Part shown: in pieces, positions 44,531 to 54,682 of the stretch | How positions within the stretch are numbered: the first letter of the stretch is position 1 | Layout: each line of letters starts with the position of its first letter | From: Candidatus Thiodiazotropha sp. (ex Epidulcina cf. delphinae) | Lineage (GTDB): Bacteria > Pseudomonadota > Gammaproteobacteria > Chromatiales > Chromatiaceae | DNA length: 64,000 bases | Direction of reading: 5' to 3' | Assembly (NCBI GenBank): GCA_025656455.1 | Contig: JAHXHS010000010.1 | Coordinates: forward strand, 1-64,000 | The notes under the pieces: model-generated | Told to the model about the DNA's origin: nothing | Seen by the model: the letters and a program-made list of their open reading frames with translations, nothing else | The model's database searches: none | Program-made: the position numbers and the translations under genes

Positions 44531-45129
44531 GTGCTTGGTCGGCATGCCCTGCTTTACCGATGCCTCTCCGCTCAATGAAACCGAAAACCGCCAGGGTCAT
44601 CCGCTTACCGTCTTCGCCTCGAAGCGTGCGGGGATTCACCCTCATCGTGCGGGGATTCACCCTCATAGAGATTATGGTGGTGGTCGTCATCATCGGCGTA
44701 CTGCTCAACTACGTGGCACTCTCCCTAGGGCGTAATTCACCGGGCGAACTGCTCAAGACCGAAGCGCAACGCCTCTCCAGCCTGATCGAACTGGCCGGGG
44801 AAGAGGCGCTGTTGAGCTCTACCCTGATCGGGGTGGATATCACCGAGGACAGTTACGGTTTTCTCAGCCTGGTTGAGGGCGATTGGCAGACGATGACCGA
44901 CAACCTGTTCCGCCTGCGAAAGCTGCCGGAAGGCGTCGAACTGAGCATTCAGACCGACTACCAGGGCGGCGACGACGAGGAGAAGAGAACCCCGGAGATC
45001 ATCCTGCTGAACAGCGGTGAAATGACAGCGTTTGATTTGAAGATCAGTTCCGATCAGAGCGACAGCTACTACAGGCTGTCAGGCAATGATATCGGAGAAC
45101 TCTCCCTGGACCATGTCTCACCCTATTGA
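44527..45129 (+). CDS. gspH: T2SS minor pseudopilin GspH with duplicated cleavage motif
   Basis: 200 residues from a GTG overlapping the gspG stop; an internal ATG at 44560 is also possible. The prepilin site is present twice in tandem: RGFTLI at 35-40 and again RGFTLIE at 42-48, encoded by a 21-bp direct repeat (44626-44646 and 44647-44667). Only the second copy has the Glu at mature position 5. The remainder is a GspH/FimT domain (LSSLIELAGEEALLSSTLIG). Minor pseudopilin at the pseudopilus tip. Ends 17 bp into gspI. Confidence 0.9.
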   Translation: MSAWSACPALPMPLRSMKPKTARVIRLPSSPRSVRGFTLIVRGFTLIEIMVVVVIIGVLLNYVALSLGRNSPGELLKTEAQRLSSLIELAGEEALLSSTLIGVDITEDSYGFLSLVEGDWQTMTDNLFRLRKLPEGVELSIQTDYQGGDDEEKRTPEIILLNSGEMTAFDLKISSDQSDSYYRLSGNDIGELSLDHVSPY

Positions 45130-45529
45130 AACCTCCCCACTCCCCGGCTCGCCGGGCCAGAAGCGGCGAAGCAGGGGGTTTACCCTGCTGGAAATCCTCA
45201 TCGCCCTGGCCATACTCACCATCGCTTTCGCCTCGATTATCACTGTATCGGCCAACCAGTCGGTGAATGTGGCCTACTTGAGAGACAAGACCCTGGCCCA
45301 TTGGCTGGCCATGAACCAGATGACCGAACTGCAGATCAATAACCAGTGGCCGTCGACAGGCAAGCAGCAGGGGGACGCAGAGATGGGGCTGCACAAATGG
45401 CACTGGGTCAGAACCATTACCAAAACACCGGACGAACGGGTCAGACAGATTGAAATCGCCATCTACCGGGAGAGAGGGGCTGAACAAGCCGTCACCCGCC
45501 TGGTAAGTTTCCTGTCACAACCGATCTAG
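45113..45529 (+). CDS. gspI: T2SS minor pseudopilin GspI
   Basis: 138 residues from the ATG at 45113 (MSHPIETSPLPGSPGQKRRS); an upstream start at 45086 is less likely because of the deeper overlap with gspH. Prepilin site RG|FTLLEILIALAILTI, then the GspI domain (TLAHWLAMNQMTELQINNQW). It seeds the GspI-J-K tip complex. Its TAG stop is the TAG of a CTAG palindromic-element end (45526-45547), an insertion within the operon. Confidence 0.93.
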   Translation: MSHPIETSPLPGSPGQKRRSRGFTLLEILIALAILTIAFASIITVSANQSVNVAYLRDKTLAHWLAMNQMTELQINNQWPSTGKQQGDAEMGLHKWHWVRTITKTPDERVRQIEIAIYRERGAEQAVTRLVSFLSQPI

Positions 45530-45547
45530 TGTAGTGTCCTATACCAG
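45526..45547. repeat. Solo CTAG element end between gspI and gspJ
   Basis: ctagtgtagtgtcctatacc followed by ag is nearly identical to 19091-19112 and like the arms of element C. It overlaps the gspI stop codon and occupies the 21-bp gap before gspJ. Confidence 0.6.
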
Positions 45548-45550
45548 TCC

Positions 45551-46210
45551 ATGGCACACCCATCTCCTCATACCGCCATCAGCAGACCGCTCCGGGGATT
45601 TACCCTGCTTGAGCTACTGATCGCCATCACCATCTTCGCCATCCTCGCCACCTTCGCCTACGCCGGCCTCAAGGTAGTGCTCGACACCGAACATCAAACC
45701 AGCCTCTACAACCGAAGGATGTCTAAACTCCAACTGGGGCTCAATCTCATGCAAAGGGACATCGAACAGGCGGTGAACCGGCCGATTCGCAACGAACACG
45801 GTGATGAGGAACCCGCCTTCATGAGCGGCGGCTTTAGCGGGATCATGTTGCAAATGACCCGCGGCGGCTACCCCAATCCGATGAAGCTACCGCGCAGCAA
45901 CTTGCAGCGGGTGGGTTATCAGTACGAAGAAAACAACCTCTATCGACTCACCTGGCCTACCCTGGACAGGGCTCAGGACAGTAAACCGAACCGGCAGAAG
46001 CTGATCGATGAGATCGCCTCCGTGGAGTTCTTCTTTTACGATAAGACGATGAAAAAGCAGAGCGAATGGCCACTTGACCTAACCGGTGCGGAATCAGATC
46101 AACCCCCCGGCTTGCCCATTGCCGTGGAATTGATCATGGAACTCAAGGACTGGGGCAGAATACGCCGTCTGTTTCGCGCCTCACAACTGGACACCGCCGT
46201 GAAAGAGTAG
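45551..46210 (+). CDS. gspJ: T2SS minor pseudopilin GspJ
   Basis: 219 residues. Prepilin site RG|FTLLELLIAITIFAILA at about 15-31, then the GspJ domain (LQLGLNLMQRDIEQAVNRPI, DEIASVEFFFYDKTMKKQSE). Part of the pseudopilus tip with GspI and GspK. No normal coupling to gspI remains because of the repeat end in between; gspK follows after 7 bp. Confidence 0.94.
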   Translation: MAHPSPHTAISRPLRGFTLLELLIAITIFAILATFAYAGLKVVLDTEHQTSLYNRRMSKLQLGLNLMQRDIEQAVNRPIRNEHGDEEPAFMSGGFSGIMLQMTRGGYPNPMKLPRSNLQRVGYQYEENNLYRLTWPTLDRAQDSKPNRQKLIDEIASVEFFFYDKTMKKQSEWPLDLTGAESDQPPGLPIAVELIMELKDWGRIRRLFRASQLDTAVKE

Positions 46211-46217
46211 GATTCAG

Positions 46218-47210
46218 ATGCCGCAGAACAACTCGAAAACCCGTACCCATGAGCAGGGCGTGGCCCTCATCACCGCGATAATCATCGTCTCCATGGCCTC
46301 TATCGCGGCAGTGGCCATGACCCATGATCTGCAGCTCAGCATTCGCAGGACCGGCAACATCCAGACCGCCGATCAGGGATATTTCTACACCCTGGGCAGC
46401 GAGGCATGGTCTCGCGGCATGCTGATCCGGGATCTGAAAAACAGAAAGAAGAAGGAGGACTATGACGGCCTGGATGAAGATTGGGCCAAGGAGCTTCCCC
46501 CCACACCGCTCGAAGGAGGTGAAGTGCGGGCCATCACCACCGATCTGCAAGCCAGGTTCAACCTCAACAACCTCTACCAGGACAAGGAGACGAAAGACGA
46601 GGACAAGAAACTGGCCGCTTCAGCGCTGGCCATCTTCCAACGCCTGCTGGCACGCCTTGAACTGCCGGAGTCGATTGCCCAGGCTACCGCGGACTGGCTG
46701 GATGGGAATGTCAATGCCCTGTTCCCGAACGGCGCGGAAGACATGGAGTATCTCAGCCTTGATCCCCCCTATCGCACCGCCAACGGCCGGATGGCGAGCC
46801 CGACTGAACTCAGGCTGATCAAAGGGGTGGATCAAGAGGCGTTTGAAAAGCTCGCCCCCTACATCACCGCGCTGCCGGAAAGGAGCGCCATCAATGTCAA
46901 CACAGCGGATAAATTGCTCATCCAGGCCCTGTTCGACGGGCTCGACGAAGCGGGTGCGGAACTGCTGCTGAGCGAACGGGAAGAGGAGCCATTCACAGAG
47001 ACCCAAACATTTTTCACTCGGCTTAACGATATTTTGGATAAAAATAAAGTAGAATCTGAAAAGATGGGGCCATTGGTCTCAGTAGACAGCCATTTTTTTC
47101 AGTTGGAGACGGTAGTTCGTATGGAAAACAGCAGCCAGAGGCTGGTCAGCCTGTTGCACAAAAGCGAGAAGGATGTCGTCGTCGTTTCACGCACTATCGG
47201 GGCTTATTGA
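46218..47210 (+). CDS. gspK: T2SS minor pseudopilin GspK
   Basis: 330 residues. Prepilin-like N-terminus QG|VALITAIIIVSMASIAAV lacking Glu5, as is typical of GspK. Large globular domain with QARFNLNNLYQDKETK, TADWLDGNVNALFPNGAEDM and a helix-hairpin-helix-like segment (AINVNTADKLLIQALFDGLD). Caps the pseudopilus. Its TGA overlaps the gspL start by 1 nt. Confidence 0.94.
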   Translation: MPQNNSKTRTHEQGVALITAIIIVSMASIAAVAMTHDLQLSIRRTGNIQTADQGYFYTLGSEAWSRGMLIRDLKNRKKKEDYDGLDEDWAKELPPTPLEGGEVRAITTDLQARFNLNNLYQDKETKDEDKKLAASALAIFQRLLARLELPESIAQATADWLDGNVNALFPNGAEDMEYLSLDPPYRTANGRMASPTELRLIKGVDQEAFEKLAPYITALPERSAINVNTADKLLIQALFDGLDEAGAELLLSEREEEPFTETQTFFTRLNDILDKNKVESEKMGPLVSVDSHFFQLETVVRMENSSQRLVSLLHKSEKDVVVVSRTIGAY

Positions 47211-48439
47211 TGGCTGAAACCCTGGTCATACAATGTCACGATCAAAGCTGCGATCAAGTCAGCTGGCTGATCCGGGGGAGCAGCGATGCCGAACCCGCCG
47301 AAGGTCCCCTGTCAGAGGCGGCCAAATCGGCTAAGGGCCGGCGCACCCTGGTGATCATTCCCGCCACCGAGGTTCTGATCACGGCGGTCAGGATCCCAAC
47401 CCGAAACCGTCAGCGCCTGCTGCAGGCCATCCCGTTCTCACTAGAGAACGAACTCACCGAGGATATCGACCGGCTCCACTTCGCCGCCGGCGATATCGAC
47501 GGCGAAAACACCACCCCGGTAATCGTCATCGCCCGAGAGAAGCTCGCTCACTGGCTGGAGAGGCTGGAATCGGCCGGCATCGAGCCGATGGGGATCTATC
47601 CGGACCTGCTCTGTCTCCCCCTGCACGACGGCTGTTGGACCCTCTATCAGGACAATCGGCTCCTACTAGCGCACACCCATCCCCACCAAGGCTTCTGCGT
47701 GGACGCCGACAACGGGGAGATGTACCTCAAGCTTGCCCTGCAACAGACCAGCGAAAACGCTCCCGAGCAGGTTGAGTTCCACCAGCTGACCGGCTCGCCC
47801 TCGCTGATTGACCTCACTGAGGTTCTGCCCGACTGTGATATCAGGCCCCTGGCTGTCGACTCCAGGGCTCAATTGACCGACCTGCTAGCGAGCAACCTTG
47901 CCGAGAAGCAGCAGATCAATCTCCTTCAGGGCGACTACCTGCGCGTCGACAAGATGACCCTGCAATGGAGACGCTGGCTCCCCGCCGCCGTGCTGGCGTT
48001 TGTCTTCATCGGGCTGTCGATGGCGCTCACCCTGCGTGACCACTTCGACTACCAGCGCCAGAGCAACGAACTCCAAGCCCAGATCAGGCAGACCTTCCAG
48101 CAGGCCTTCCCGAATGTCAAAAGGATTGTCGACCCCAAGATCCAGATGGAGCAACAGCTCAAGGCGATGCAGAGCGGCCAGGCCGGGAGTTTCGCCCAAT
48201 TCGCCAGTCTCTTCGTACCCGCGGCCTCGGTGATCAAAAACAGCCCCGACACCACCTTGGAAGGCGTCAGCTTCCGGGACGGGCAGCTCAATCTGCAGTT
48301 GACCATCAAGGAATTACAGGCGCTGGAAACGCTGAAGAAGACGATCGAGGCGAAACGACTGGGTGTCGAGATCCGATCCGCCAACGCCTCGGGCGACCAA
48401 GTCAGTTCACACCTCAGGATCAGTGGAGTGAAACGATGA
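47210..48439 (+). CDS. gspL: T2SS inner-membrane platform protein GspL
   Basis: 409 residues. Cytoplasmic actin-like domain (1-235, RRTLVIIPATEVLITAVRIP, FSLENELTEDIDRLHF) that binds GspE, one membrane helix (about 252-270, WLPAAVLAFVFIGLSMAL), and a periplasmic ferredoxin-like domain with a preceding coiled coil. ATG at 47210 overlaps the gspK stop (TGATG); a TTG 3 nt earlier is an alternative. Links the GspE ATPase to the pseudopilus platform. Confidence 0.93.
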   Translation: MAETLVIQCHDQSCDQVSWLIRGSSDAEPAEGPLSEAAKSAKGRRTLVIIPATEVLITAVRIPTRNRQRLLQAIPFSLENELTEDIDRLHFAAGDIDGENTTPVIVIAREKLAHWLERLESAGIEPMGIYPDLLCLPLHDGCWTLYQDNRLLLAHTHPHQGFCVDADNGEMYLKLALQQTSENAPEQVEFHQLTGSPSLIDLTEVLPDCDIRPLAVDSRAQLTDLLASNLAEKQQINLLQGDYLRVDKMTLQWRRWLPAAVLAFVFIGLSMALTLRDHFDYQRQSNELQAQIRQTFQQAFPNVKRIVDPKIQMEQQLKAMQSGQAGSFAQFASLFVPAASVIKNSPDTTLEGVSFRDGQLNLQLTIKELQALETLKKTIEAKRLGVEIRSANASGDQVSSHLRISGVKR

Positions 48440-48927
48440 AGCAGTGGTGGCAATCGAAAACCCAGCAAGAACATATGGCACTGATCCTGGGCGCCGCTGC
48501 TGTCCTGATACTGCTCCTCTATCTGCTGCTATGGCGTCCCTTTACACAATCCCTGGAGACAAAGGCGCTGCTGGTCAAGAGCCAGCAGACCACGCTGAAT
48601 TGGATGCAGGACAACCTCGGCCTTGTGCAACGGCTCCGCAGCCAACAGAAAGGCAGCGCCGGCGCCAGCAACGAGGCGCTACTGACAGTGGTCGACAGAA
48701 CGGCGAAGAAGATCCGCTTGCGTCAACAGATCCAGCGCATCAAGCCCCAGGGCGACAAGGCGGTGCAGTTATGGGTCGAACAGGCCCCATTCGACACCTT
48801 GATGTTATGGCTGAGCCAATTGACCCAGGCGTATGGCATAGAGATCGAATCTCTCAATATCGACAGGCAAGAGAAACCCGGATTGGTCAATGCACGGCTG
48901 GTCCTGCAGCGCGGAGGAGAGGGTTGA
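48436..48927 (+). CDS. gspM: T2SS inner-membrane platform protein GspM
   Basis: 163 residues: one N-terminal membrane helix (about 13-34, HMALILGAAAVLILLLYLLL), then a periplasmic coiled coil and ferredoxin-like domain (QLWVEQAPFDTLMLWLSQLT). Partner of GspL. Translationally coupled on both sides: a 4-nt overlap with gspL (ATGA) and a 1-nt overlap with gspN (TGATG). Confidence 0.92.
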   Translation: MKQWWQSKTQQEHMALILGAAAVLILLLYLLLWRPFTQSLETKALLVKSQQTTLNWMQDNLGLVQRLRSQQKGSAGASNEALLTVVDRTAKKIRLRQQIQRIKPQGDKAVQLWVEQAPFDTLMLWLSQLTQAYGIEIESLNIDRQEKPGLVNARLVLQRGGEG

Positions 48928-49682
48928 TGCGCTGGTGGAGTTATCTACTCGTGGGGCTGGGCGGCTATCTGCTGTTCATGCTGGCTGAACTCCCTGCGCA
49001 ACACGTCCTGGGCTGGACCCTGCCAGACACCGGCAAACCGCCCTTCTCATACGGCCGCATCAAAGGCACGCTGTGGCGAGGCAAGGCGGAAGTCGTCAAC
49101 TACCAGGGGATCATGTTGGACAGAGTGAAATGGCGCTTTGCGCCCAGCGCACTGCTTCGCGGCAGGATCGGTTTCGATCTCCAACTCAAATATCTCGACC
49201 AACGCCTGGGCGGCCATATCGCCATAGGCGCCGGAGATGACTACCGGTTAGCGGATATCAAGGGTCGGATCCGAGCCGATAACCTGCCCCGATTGATGAA
49301 TCTCAGCCAGATCGGGATCGATGGGAAAATCGATATCGAACTTCAGCACCTCAGGATCGAAGGGCAACGGATCACCTCGGCAGAGGGTCGCGTCAGATGG
49401 CTGGATTCCGCGCTGCTAAGCCCCATCTCGCTCAAGGCGGGTGACTTGGAAGCCGACTTGACCAGTAACGACAACGGCGATGTCAAGGCCAAAATCAAAG
49501 ACATGGGAGGAACGACTGCCGTGGATGGGGAACTCAGTCTCACATCCGACGGAAACTTCAGCCTCAGTGGCGCCATCAAACCCGGTGCAGGGGCAGATCC
49601 CGGTCTCGGCGGCGCACTCAAGGCGATTGGTAAAAGCCAACCGGACGGCAGTATCAGACTCAACTACAGTGGCAGCCTGTAG
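48927..49682 (+). CDS. gspN: T2SS protein GspN
   Basis: 251 residues from the ATG at 48927, which follows GGAGGAGAGGG inside the end of gspM. An in-frame extension upstream is only gspM out-of-frame sequence. One N-terminal membrane helix (MRWWSYLLVGLGGYLLFMLA), then a beta-rich periplasmic domain of the T2SSN type (YGRIKGTLWRGKAEVVNYQG). GspN is an optional inner-membrane component. No gspC is found in this operon, so GspN may be relevant to how the secretin is coupled to the platform. Confidence 0.88.
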   Translation: MRWWSYLLVGLGGYLLFMLAELPAQHVLGWTLPDTGKPPFSYGRIKGTLWRGKAEVVNYQGIMLDRVKWRFAPSALLRGRIGFDLQLKYLDQRLGGHIAIGAGDDYRLADIKGRIRADNLPRLMNLSQIGIDGKIDIELQHLRIEGQRITSAEGRVRWLDSALLSPISLKAGDLEADLTSNDNGDVKAKIKDMGGTTAVDGELSLTSDGNFSLSGAIKPGAGADPGLGGALKAIGKSQPDGSIRLNYSGSL

Positions 49683-49876
49683 GCACTGGGAAACCCATGG
49701 AGTCTTATCCATCCCTGTATGCCAACGCCATGATATCTGCTATTATATAACGCATTATATATTCAACATAAATCCATGATGGATAAAGACTTTCATTACA
49801 AACTTCCTGTCCGGTCACGCACTACCCGCCACCGGACGACCCAGATGCCGGAGAAGGCGGTGACGGAACCGAATCG
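49683..49876 (+). promoter_or_regulatory. Spacer between gspN and gspD with possible internal promoter
   Basis: The only sizeable gap in the gsp operon (194 bp). It is AT-rich around 49738-49772, with tgctattatataacgc offering an extended -10-like sequence. This suggests that gspD-E-F could be transcribed separately. No gene. Confidence 0.35.
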
Positions 49877-51886
49877 ATGATCAGTAACTTGGCAACCCCA
49901 TGCATGGAAAGAGAGCACACGCCTCCTCGCCGGATCTCTCACTTGGTCCTGGTGCTATTCGCCGCCGTTCTCCTCAGCCTCTCGTGGAGTCTACCGAGCC
50001 ATGCGGAACAGATTACCCTCAACCTGAACAATGCCGATATCGAGGCCTTGATCAAGACGGTGTCGGAGCACACCGGCAAGAATTTCGTGATCGACCCCAG
50101 GGTAAAGGGAAAAGTGACCGTCATCTCCGCCCACCCCATGGAGAGCGAGGAGTTCTACCAAGTCTTTCTCTCCATCCTGGAGGTCCACGGCTTCTCCACC
50201 ATTCCGAGCGGAGATGTGATCAAAGTGGTGCCGGACGTAAAGGCCAAACAGGGAGGCATTCCCACCATCGACGCCATCGGGGAACTGCCGGGAGATCAGA
50301 TCGTCACCCGTATCATCCAGGTCAAGAACGTCACCTCTGCGCAATTGGTGCCTATCCTCCGCCCATTGATTCCCCAGGAGGGCCATCTCGCCGCCTACCC
50401 GGACACCAACGTGTTGATCATCTCCGACCGCCGGCAAAACGTGGACCGGCTGATGAAGATCATCCAAAAGATCGATCGTGTGAGCGATAGTTCGATCGAG
50501 GTGATCACCCTGCAACATGCCTCGGCTGCTGAAGTGGTGCGAATCCTCAATGGGTTGCAGGCCCCCGCCGCCAAAGGGGGGCGTAGATCGGCAACGAAAC
50601 TGGTGGCCGATGAACGCACCAACAGCATCCTGATCAGCGGCTCTCCCACTTCGCGATTGCGCGCCCGGGTGGTGGTCGAACATCTGGATACCCCCTTTGA
50701 CAATGAAGGGAACGCACAGGTCGTGTATCTGAAATACGCCAATGCCGTAGACCTGGTGACCGTGCTTACCGGTGTCAGCGCAAACATGGACAACGGCAAG
50801 CAGGGCGGGGGCGCGGCCGGCAAGGGAAAACCCAAGTTGCCGATCAACATCCAGGCCGACGAGGCCTCGAACGCCCTGATCATCACCGCCCCGCCTGATA
50901 TTTTCCGCTCCCTGCAGGCGATCATCCGCAAGCTCGACATCCGCCGCGCCCAGGTCCTGGTCGAGGCGATCATTGCCGAGGTCTCCTACGACAAGGCAAA
51001 GAAGCTCGGCGTGCAGTGGGTGGCCGACGGCACACCGGGCGGCAGCGGCCCGGTCGGTGTCATCAACCTCGGCTCTCCCTCGATCAGCGATGTCTACAGC
51101 GCCGTCGAGACCGGGCAAGGTATCCCCCTGGGCCCTGGCACATCCATCGGTTTAGGGAAGTTCGACAGTAACCGGATCAACTTTGCGGCGCTGATCCAGG
51201 CCCTGGAGAGTGACACCACAACCAATATTCTCTCCACCCCGAGCATCACCACCCTCGACAATCAGGAAGCTGAGATCGTGATCGGTCAGAACGTACCCTT
51301 CGTCACCGGCTCCTACAGCTCAACCGGCGGCACCAGCAACTCCGTGAACCCCTTTCAGACGGTGCAACGGGAAGATGTGGGCCTGACCCTGAAGGTGAAG
51401 CCGCAGATCAACGAGGGCAACTCCATTCAATTGGAGATCGAGCAGGAGATCTCCAGCATCAATGCATCCGCCAGTACCGGGACCAGTGACATCGTCACCA
51501 ACAAACGCAACTTCAAGACCGTGGTCATGGTGGATGACGGCAACACCATCGTCCTCGGCGGCCTGATACGGGAGGATCTTCAACAGATCGAAGAGAAGGT
51601 GCCCCTGTTGGGTGAAATCCCTATCCTGGGGGCCCTGTTCCGCGCCAATAAGACCACCAAAATCAAACGCAATCTGATGGTCTTTATACGGCCGGTGGTG
51701 CTCCGGGACGCCGCCGTCAGCACCCAGATAGCCAGCGATAAGTACAACTTCTTCCGAGCACAGCAACTGGAAATGAAACTCGATGGGGTCGATTTGATGT
51801 CTGACGAGGAGACACCGGTGCTGCCACCCCGCTTCGGCACCCTCGCCCCGCCCTTCGACGACGTCGAACAGGGGCCGGATCGGTAA
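49877..51886 (+). CDS. gspD: T2SS outer-membrane secretin GspD
   Basis: 669 residues as drawn; ATG 49904 is an alternative start. Signal peptide ending near SHAEQ. N0 domain ([20 protein letters not shown]), N1-N3 repeats ([60 protein letters not shown]), then the secretin barrel ([60 protein letters not shown]). Forms the gated outer-membrane channel. A pilotin-binding S-domain is not evident. Confidence 0.96.
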   Translation: MISNLATPCMEREHTPPRRISHLVLVLFAAVLLSLSWSLPSHAEQITLNLNNADIEALIKTVSEHTGKNFVIDPRVKGKVTVISAHPMESEEFYQVFLSILEVHGFSTIPSGDVIKVVPDVKAKQGGIPTIDAIGELPGDQIVTRIIQVKNVTSAQLVPILRPLIPQEGHLAAYPDTNVLIISDRRQNVDRLMKIIQKIDRVSDSSIEVITLQHASAAEVVRILNGLQAPAAKGGRRSATKLVADERTNSILISGSPTSRLRARVVVEHLDTPFDNEGNAQVVYLKYANAVDLVTVLTGVSANMDNGKQGGGAAGKGKPKLPINIQADEASNALIITAPPDIFRSLQAIIRKLDIRRAQVLVEAIIAEVSYDKAKKLGVQWVADGTPGGSGPVGVINLGSPSISDVYSAVETGQGIPLGPGTSIGLGKFDSNRINFAALIQALESDTTTNILSTPSITTLDNQEAEIVIGQNVPFVTGSYSSTGGTSNSVNPFQTVQREDVGLTLKVKPQINEGNSIQLEIEQEISSINASASTGTSDIVTNKRNFKTVVMVDDGNTIVLGGLIREDLQQIEEKVPLLGEIPILGALFRANKTTKIKRNLMVFIRPVVLRDAAVSTQIASDKYNFFRAQQLEMKLDGVDLMSDEETPVLPPRFGTLAPPFDDVEQGPDR

Positions 51887-51903
51887 ACGGGACAGGCGAT
51901 CGC

Positions 51904-53460
51904 ATGTCTGACAATACGACACGACCCATCCAGGCCGTCGATGAGGCCTCTTCGGAGATCTCTATACCGAACGATATGGGCAAGACCCCCGAGCAGCTAC
52001 CCTATGCCTACGCCCGACGCCATGGGGTGGCCGTCATCATGGACGAGGCCGAGGACCGCTTCAGACTGCTGCACAAACCCGGCGTCTCCCTCGCCGTGCT
52101 CAGCGAAGTGCGCCGCCTGTTCGGCCAGCCTCTGATCTACACCCAGGTCGACGAAGAGACCCTGGAAAAGCAACTCTCGCTTATCTATGAATCAGGCTCC
52201 AAGCAATCCAGCCAGATCATGGAGACCATGGGTGACGACATCGATCTGGACCATGCCGCACGCGCCCTGAATCAACCCGAAGACCTGCTTGGAAGCGATG
52301 ACGACGCACCGATTATCCGGCTGATCAACGCCCTGTTTACCGAGGCCATCAAGGAGCAGGCATCCGACATCCACATCGAACCCTACGAGAATCGACTGGT
52401 GGTGCGTTTTCGCGTCGACGGCTTATTGCGCGAGGTGCTGACCCCACCCCGCACCGTGGCGCCGTTTCTGGTCTCACGCATCAAGGTCATGGCCCATCTG
52501 GATATCGCCGAAAAGCGTATCCCCCAGGATGGCCGTATTTCTCTGAAGGTGGGCAACCGGCCGGTTGACGTGCGGGTCTCCACCCTGCCCTCCAGTTATG
52601 GCGAACGGGTGGTGCTGCGGCTGCTCGACAAACAGGCGGGCCGCTTGGATCTGGAGCATCTGGGCATGTCCAGAGTGCTGCTGGAGCAGATCGACCCCGG
52701 TGTGATCAAGCGGCCGCACGGCATCTTCCTGGTCACCGGCCCCACAGGCTCAGGTAAGACCACCACCCTGTATGCGGCGCTCAGCCGGCTCAACACTCAG
52801 AGCCGCAACATCGTCACCGTGGAAGACCCCATCGAGTACTACCTCGACGGCATCGGTCAGACCCAGGTCAACAACAAGGTCGACCTGACCTTCGCTCGCG
52901 GATTGCGGGCCATCCTGCGCCAGGACCCGGATGTGGTGATGGTGGGCGAGATCCGCGATCTGGAGACGGCGCAGATCGCCGTCCAGGCCAGCTTGACCGG
53001 CCATCTGGTGATGTCGAGTCTGCATACCAATACCGCCATCGGCAGCATCACCCGCCTGCGCGATATGGGGGTGGAGCCTTTTCTCCTCTCCTCCAGCCTG
53101 ATCGGTGTGCTCGCCCAACGTCTGGTGCGCACACTCTGCCCCCATTGCAAGGCCCCCTACACCGCTACCGAGGAGGAGCGAAAACTGCTGGAGCAGCCTT
53201 CAGCGGGCGAACTGACACTCTATTCGTCCGTCGGCTGCGAGAAGTGCCATAGCCATGGCTACATGGGCAGGACCGGCATTTATGAGCTGATCACCATCGA
53301 CGAGACCTTGCGCAATCTGATTCATAAGGGCAGCGGTGAAATAGAAATGCTTGAGCATGCCAGGCAATCCAGTGACAGTATTCGCCAGGACGGCATGCAG
53401 CGAGTCCTCAAGGGCGATACCAGCATCGACGAAATCATTCGCGTTACCCAGGAGGATTGA
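51904..53460 (+). CDS. gspE: T2SS assembly ATPase GspE
   Basis: 518 residues. N-terminal GspL-binding region (1-110), Walker [21 protein letters not shown] near 279-286, Asp box ([17 protein letters not shown], here [20 protein letters not shown]), Walker [21 protein letters not shown], His box [13 protein letters not shown]. The zinc-binding tetracysteine of GspE is complete (CPHC near 412 and CEKC near 445). Hexameric cytosolic motor that extends the pseudopilus. Followed by gspF after 6 bp. Confidence 0.96.
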   Translation: MSDNTTRPIQAVDEASSEISIPNDMGKTPEQLPYAYARRHGVAVIMDEAEDRFRLLHKPGVSLAVLSEVRRLFGQPLIYTQVDEETLEKQLSLIYESGSKQSSQIMETMGDDIDLDHAARALNQPEDLLGSDDDAPIIRLINALFTEAIKEQASDIHIEPYENRLVVRFRVDGLLREVLTPPRTVAPFLVSRIKVMAHLDIAEKRIPQDGRISLKVGNRPVDVRVSTLPSSYGERVVLRLLDKQAGRLDLEHLGMSRVLLEQIDPGVIKRPHGIFLVTGPTGSGKTTTLYAALSRLNTQSRNIVTVEDPIEYYLDGIGQTQVNNKVDLTFARGLRAILRQDPDVVMVGEIRDLETAQIAVQASLTGHLVMSSLHTNTAIGSITRLRDMGVEPFLLSSSLIGVLAQRLVRTLCPHCKAPYTATEEERKLLEQPSAGELTLYSSVGCEKCHSHGYMGRTGIYELITIDETLRNLIHKGSGEIEMLEHARQSSDSIRQDGMQRVLKGDTSIDEIIRVTQED

Positions 53461-53466
53461 TCAGCC

Positions 53467-54678
53467 TTGGACGCCTTTGAATACGTAGCACTCGACCCGA
53501 CAGGGAAAGAGCGTCGCGGGGTGCTGGAGGGCGACAGCCCCAGGCAGGTGCGTCAGCAATTGCGGGAGTCCGGCCTCACCCCGCTGACGATCGACTCCGC
53601 CAGCGGAAACGCCACGGAAAAAAAGAGCACCCTGTTTCAGCGTCGCATCAATGCCATGGAACTGGCCCTGATCACACGTCAGATGGCCACCCTGTTGCGC
53701 GCCGGGCTGCCCCTGGAGCATGTCCTCAAGACCACCTCGCAACAGACCGACAAACGCCATGTGGAACGCACCCTGCTGGCTGTCCGGGCAAAGGTCCTGG
53801 AGGGCCGCACCCTGGCGGACGGTTTGAGCGAATTTCCCAAGACTTTCCCGGAACTCTATATTCAGACCGTCTCTTCGGGAGAGGAGTCGGGCCACCTAGA
53901 AGTGGTGCTCGAGCGCCTGGCGGACTACACCGAGCAGCGCCAGCAGATGCGCCAGAAGACCATCTTCGCCCTCTTCTACCCAGCGCTCCTGACCATCGTC
54001 TCCCTACTCATCGTCGGCGGCCTGCTGACCTATATCGTGCCGCAGGTGACCCGGGTGTTCGACAATATGTCGGCAGAGCTACCCTGGATCACCAGGGCAT
54101 TGATGTCGATCAGCGACCTGTTTCGCACCTATGGGGTACCGATATTTCTCGCCCTGCTGATAGCTGGACTGTTCTTCAATTATTTGTTGAGAAAGCCCGG
54201 ACCCAAGCGCTGGTGGCATCGAACCATGCTGCGAATCCCCCTCGTGGGCCGCCTGGTCCGCACCGCCAATGCCGCACGCTTCTCCCGGACCCTCAGCATC
54301 ATGGCCGCCAGCAGCGTGCCGATTCTCGACTCGATGCGTATCGCCGCCCAGGTATTGACCAATCTGCCGATGCGTAGCGCCGTGGAAGAGGCGGCCTCCC
54401 GTGTCCGCGAGGGCAGCAGTCTCTATCAAGCCTTGGAAAAGACCGGCTACTTTCCTCCCATGACACTCAGCCTGCTGGCCAGCGGCGAGTCGAGCGGCAA
54501 TCTGGAAGGCATGCTGGAACGCTCGGCGGACATCCAGGAGCGGGAGATCGAGACCCTGGTTTCGACCATCCAGGGACTGTTCGAACCGATTCTGATCCTG
54601 GTCATGGGCGGCATCGTGCTGGTCATCGTCCTGGCCATACTGTTACCCATTTTCGACCTCAATCAACTGGTAGGCTGA
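53467..54678 (+). CDS. gspF: T2SS inner-membrane platform protein GspF
   Basis: 403 residues from a TTG start (MDAFEYVALDPTGKERRGVL). Two homologous T2SSF domains (about 70-193 and 273-395), each ending in membrane helices near 170-193, 220-240 and 372-395. Signatures ITRQMATLLRAGLPLEHVLK and LSLLASGESSGNLEGMLERS. Multipass protein at the base of the pseudopilus, contacting GspE and GspL. Confidence 0.95.
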   Translation: MDAFEYVALDPTGKERRGVLEGDSPRQVRQQLRESGLTPLTIDSASGNATEKKSTLFQRRINAMELALITRQMATLLRAGLPLEHVLKTTSQQTDKRHVERTLLAVRAKVLEGRTLADGLSEFPKTFPELYIQTVSSGEESGHLEVVLERLADYTEQRQQMRQKTIFALFYPALLTIVSLLIVGGLLTYIVPQVTRVFDNMSAELPWITRALMSISDLFRTYGVPIFLALLIAGLFFNYLLRKPGPKRWWHRTMLRIPLVGRLVRTANAARFSRTLSIMAASSVPILDSMRIAAQVLTNLPMRSAVEEAASRVREGSSLYQALEKTGYFPPMTLSLLASGESSGNLEGMLERSADIQEREIETLVSTIQGLFEPILILVMGGIVLVIVLAILLPIFDLNQLVG

Positions 54679-54682
54679 TCCC

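Noticed and set aside
48444..48926. N-terminal extension of gspN through gspM
   Set aside because: It is gspM sequence read in another frame; the ATG at 48927 has a strong ribosome-binding site and gives the expected membrane helix.
49991..51118. 375-codon open frame opposite gspD
   Set aside because: Antisense to the N-domains of the secretin; Asp/His-rich composition typical of a reverse-complement frame.
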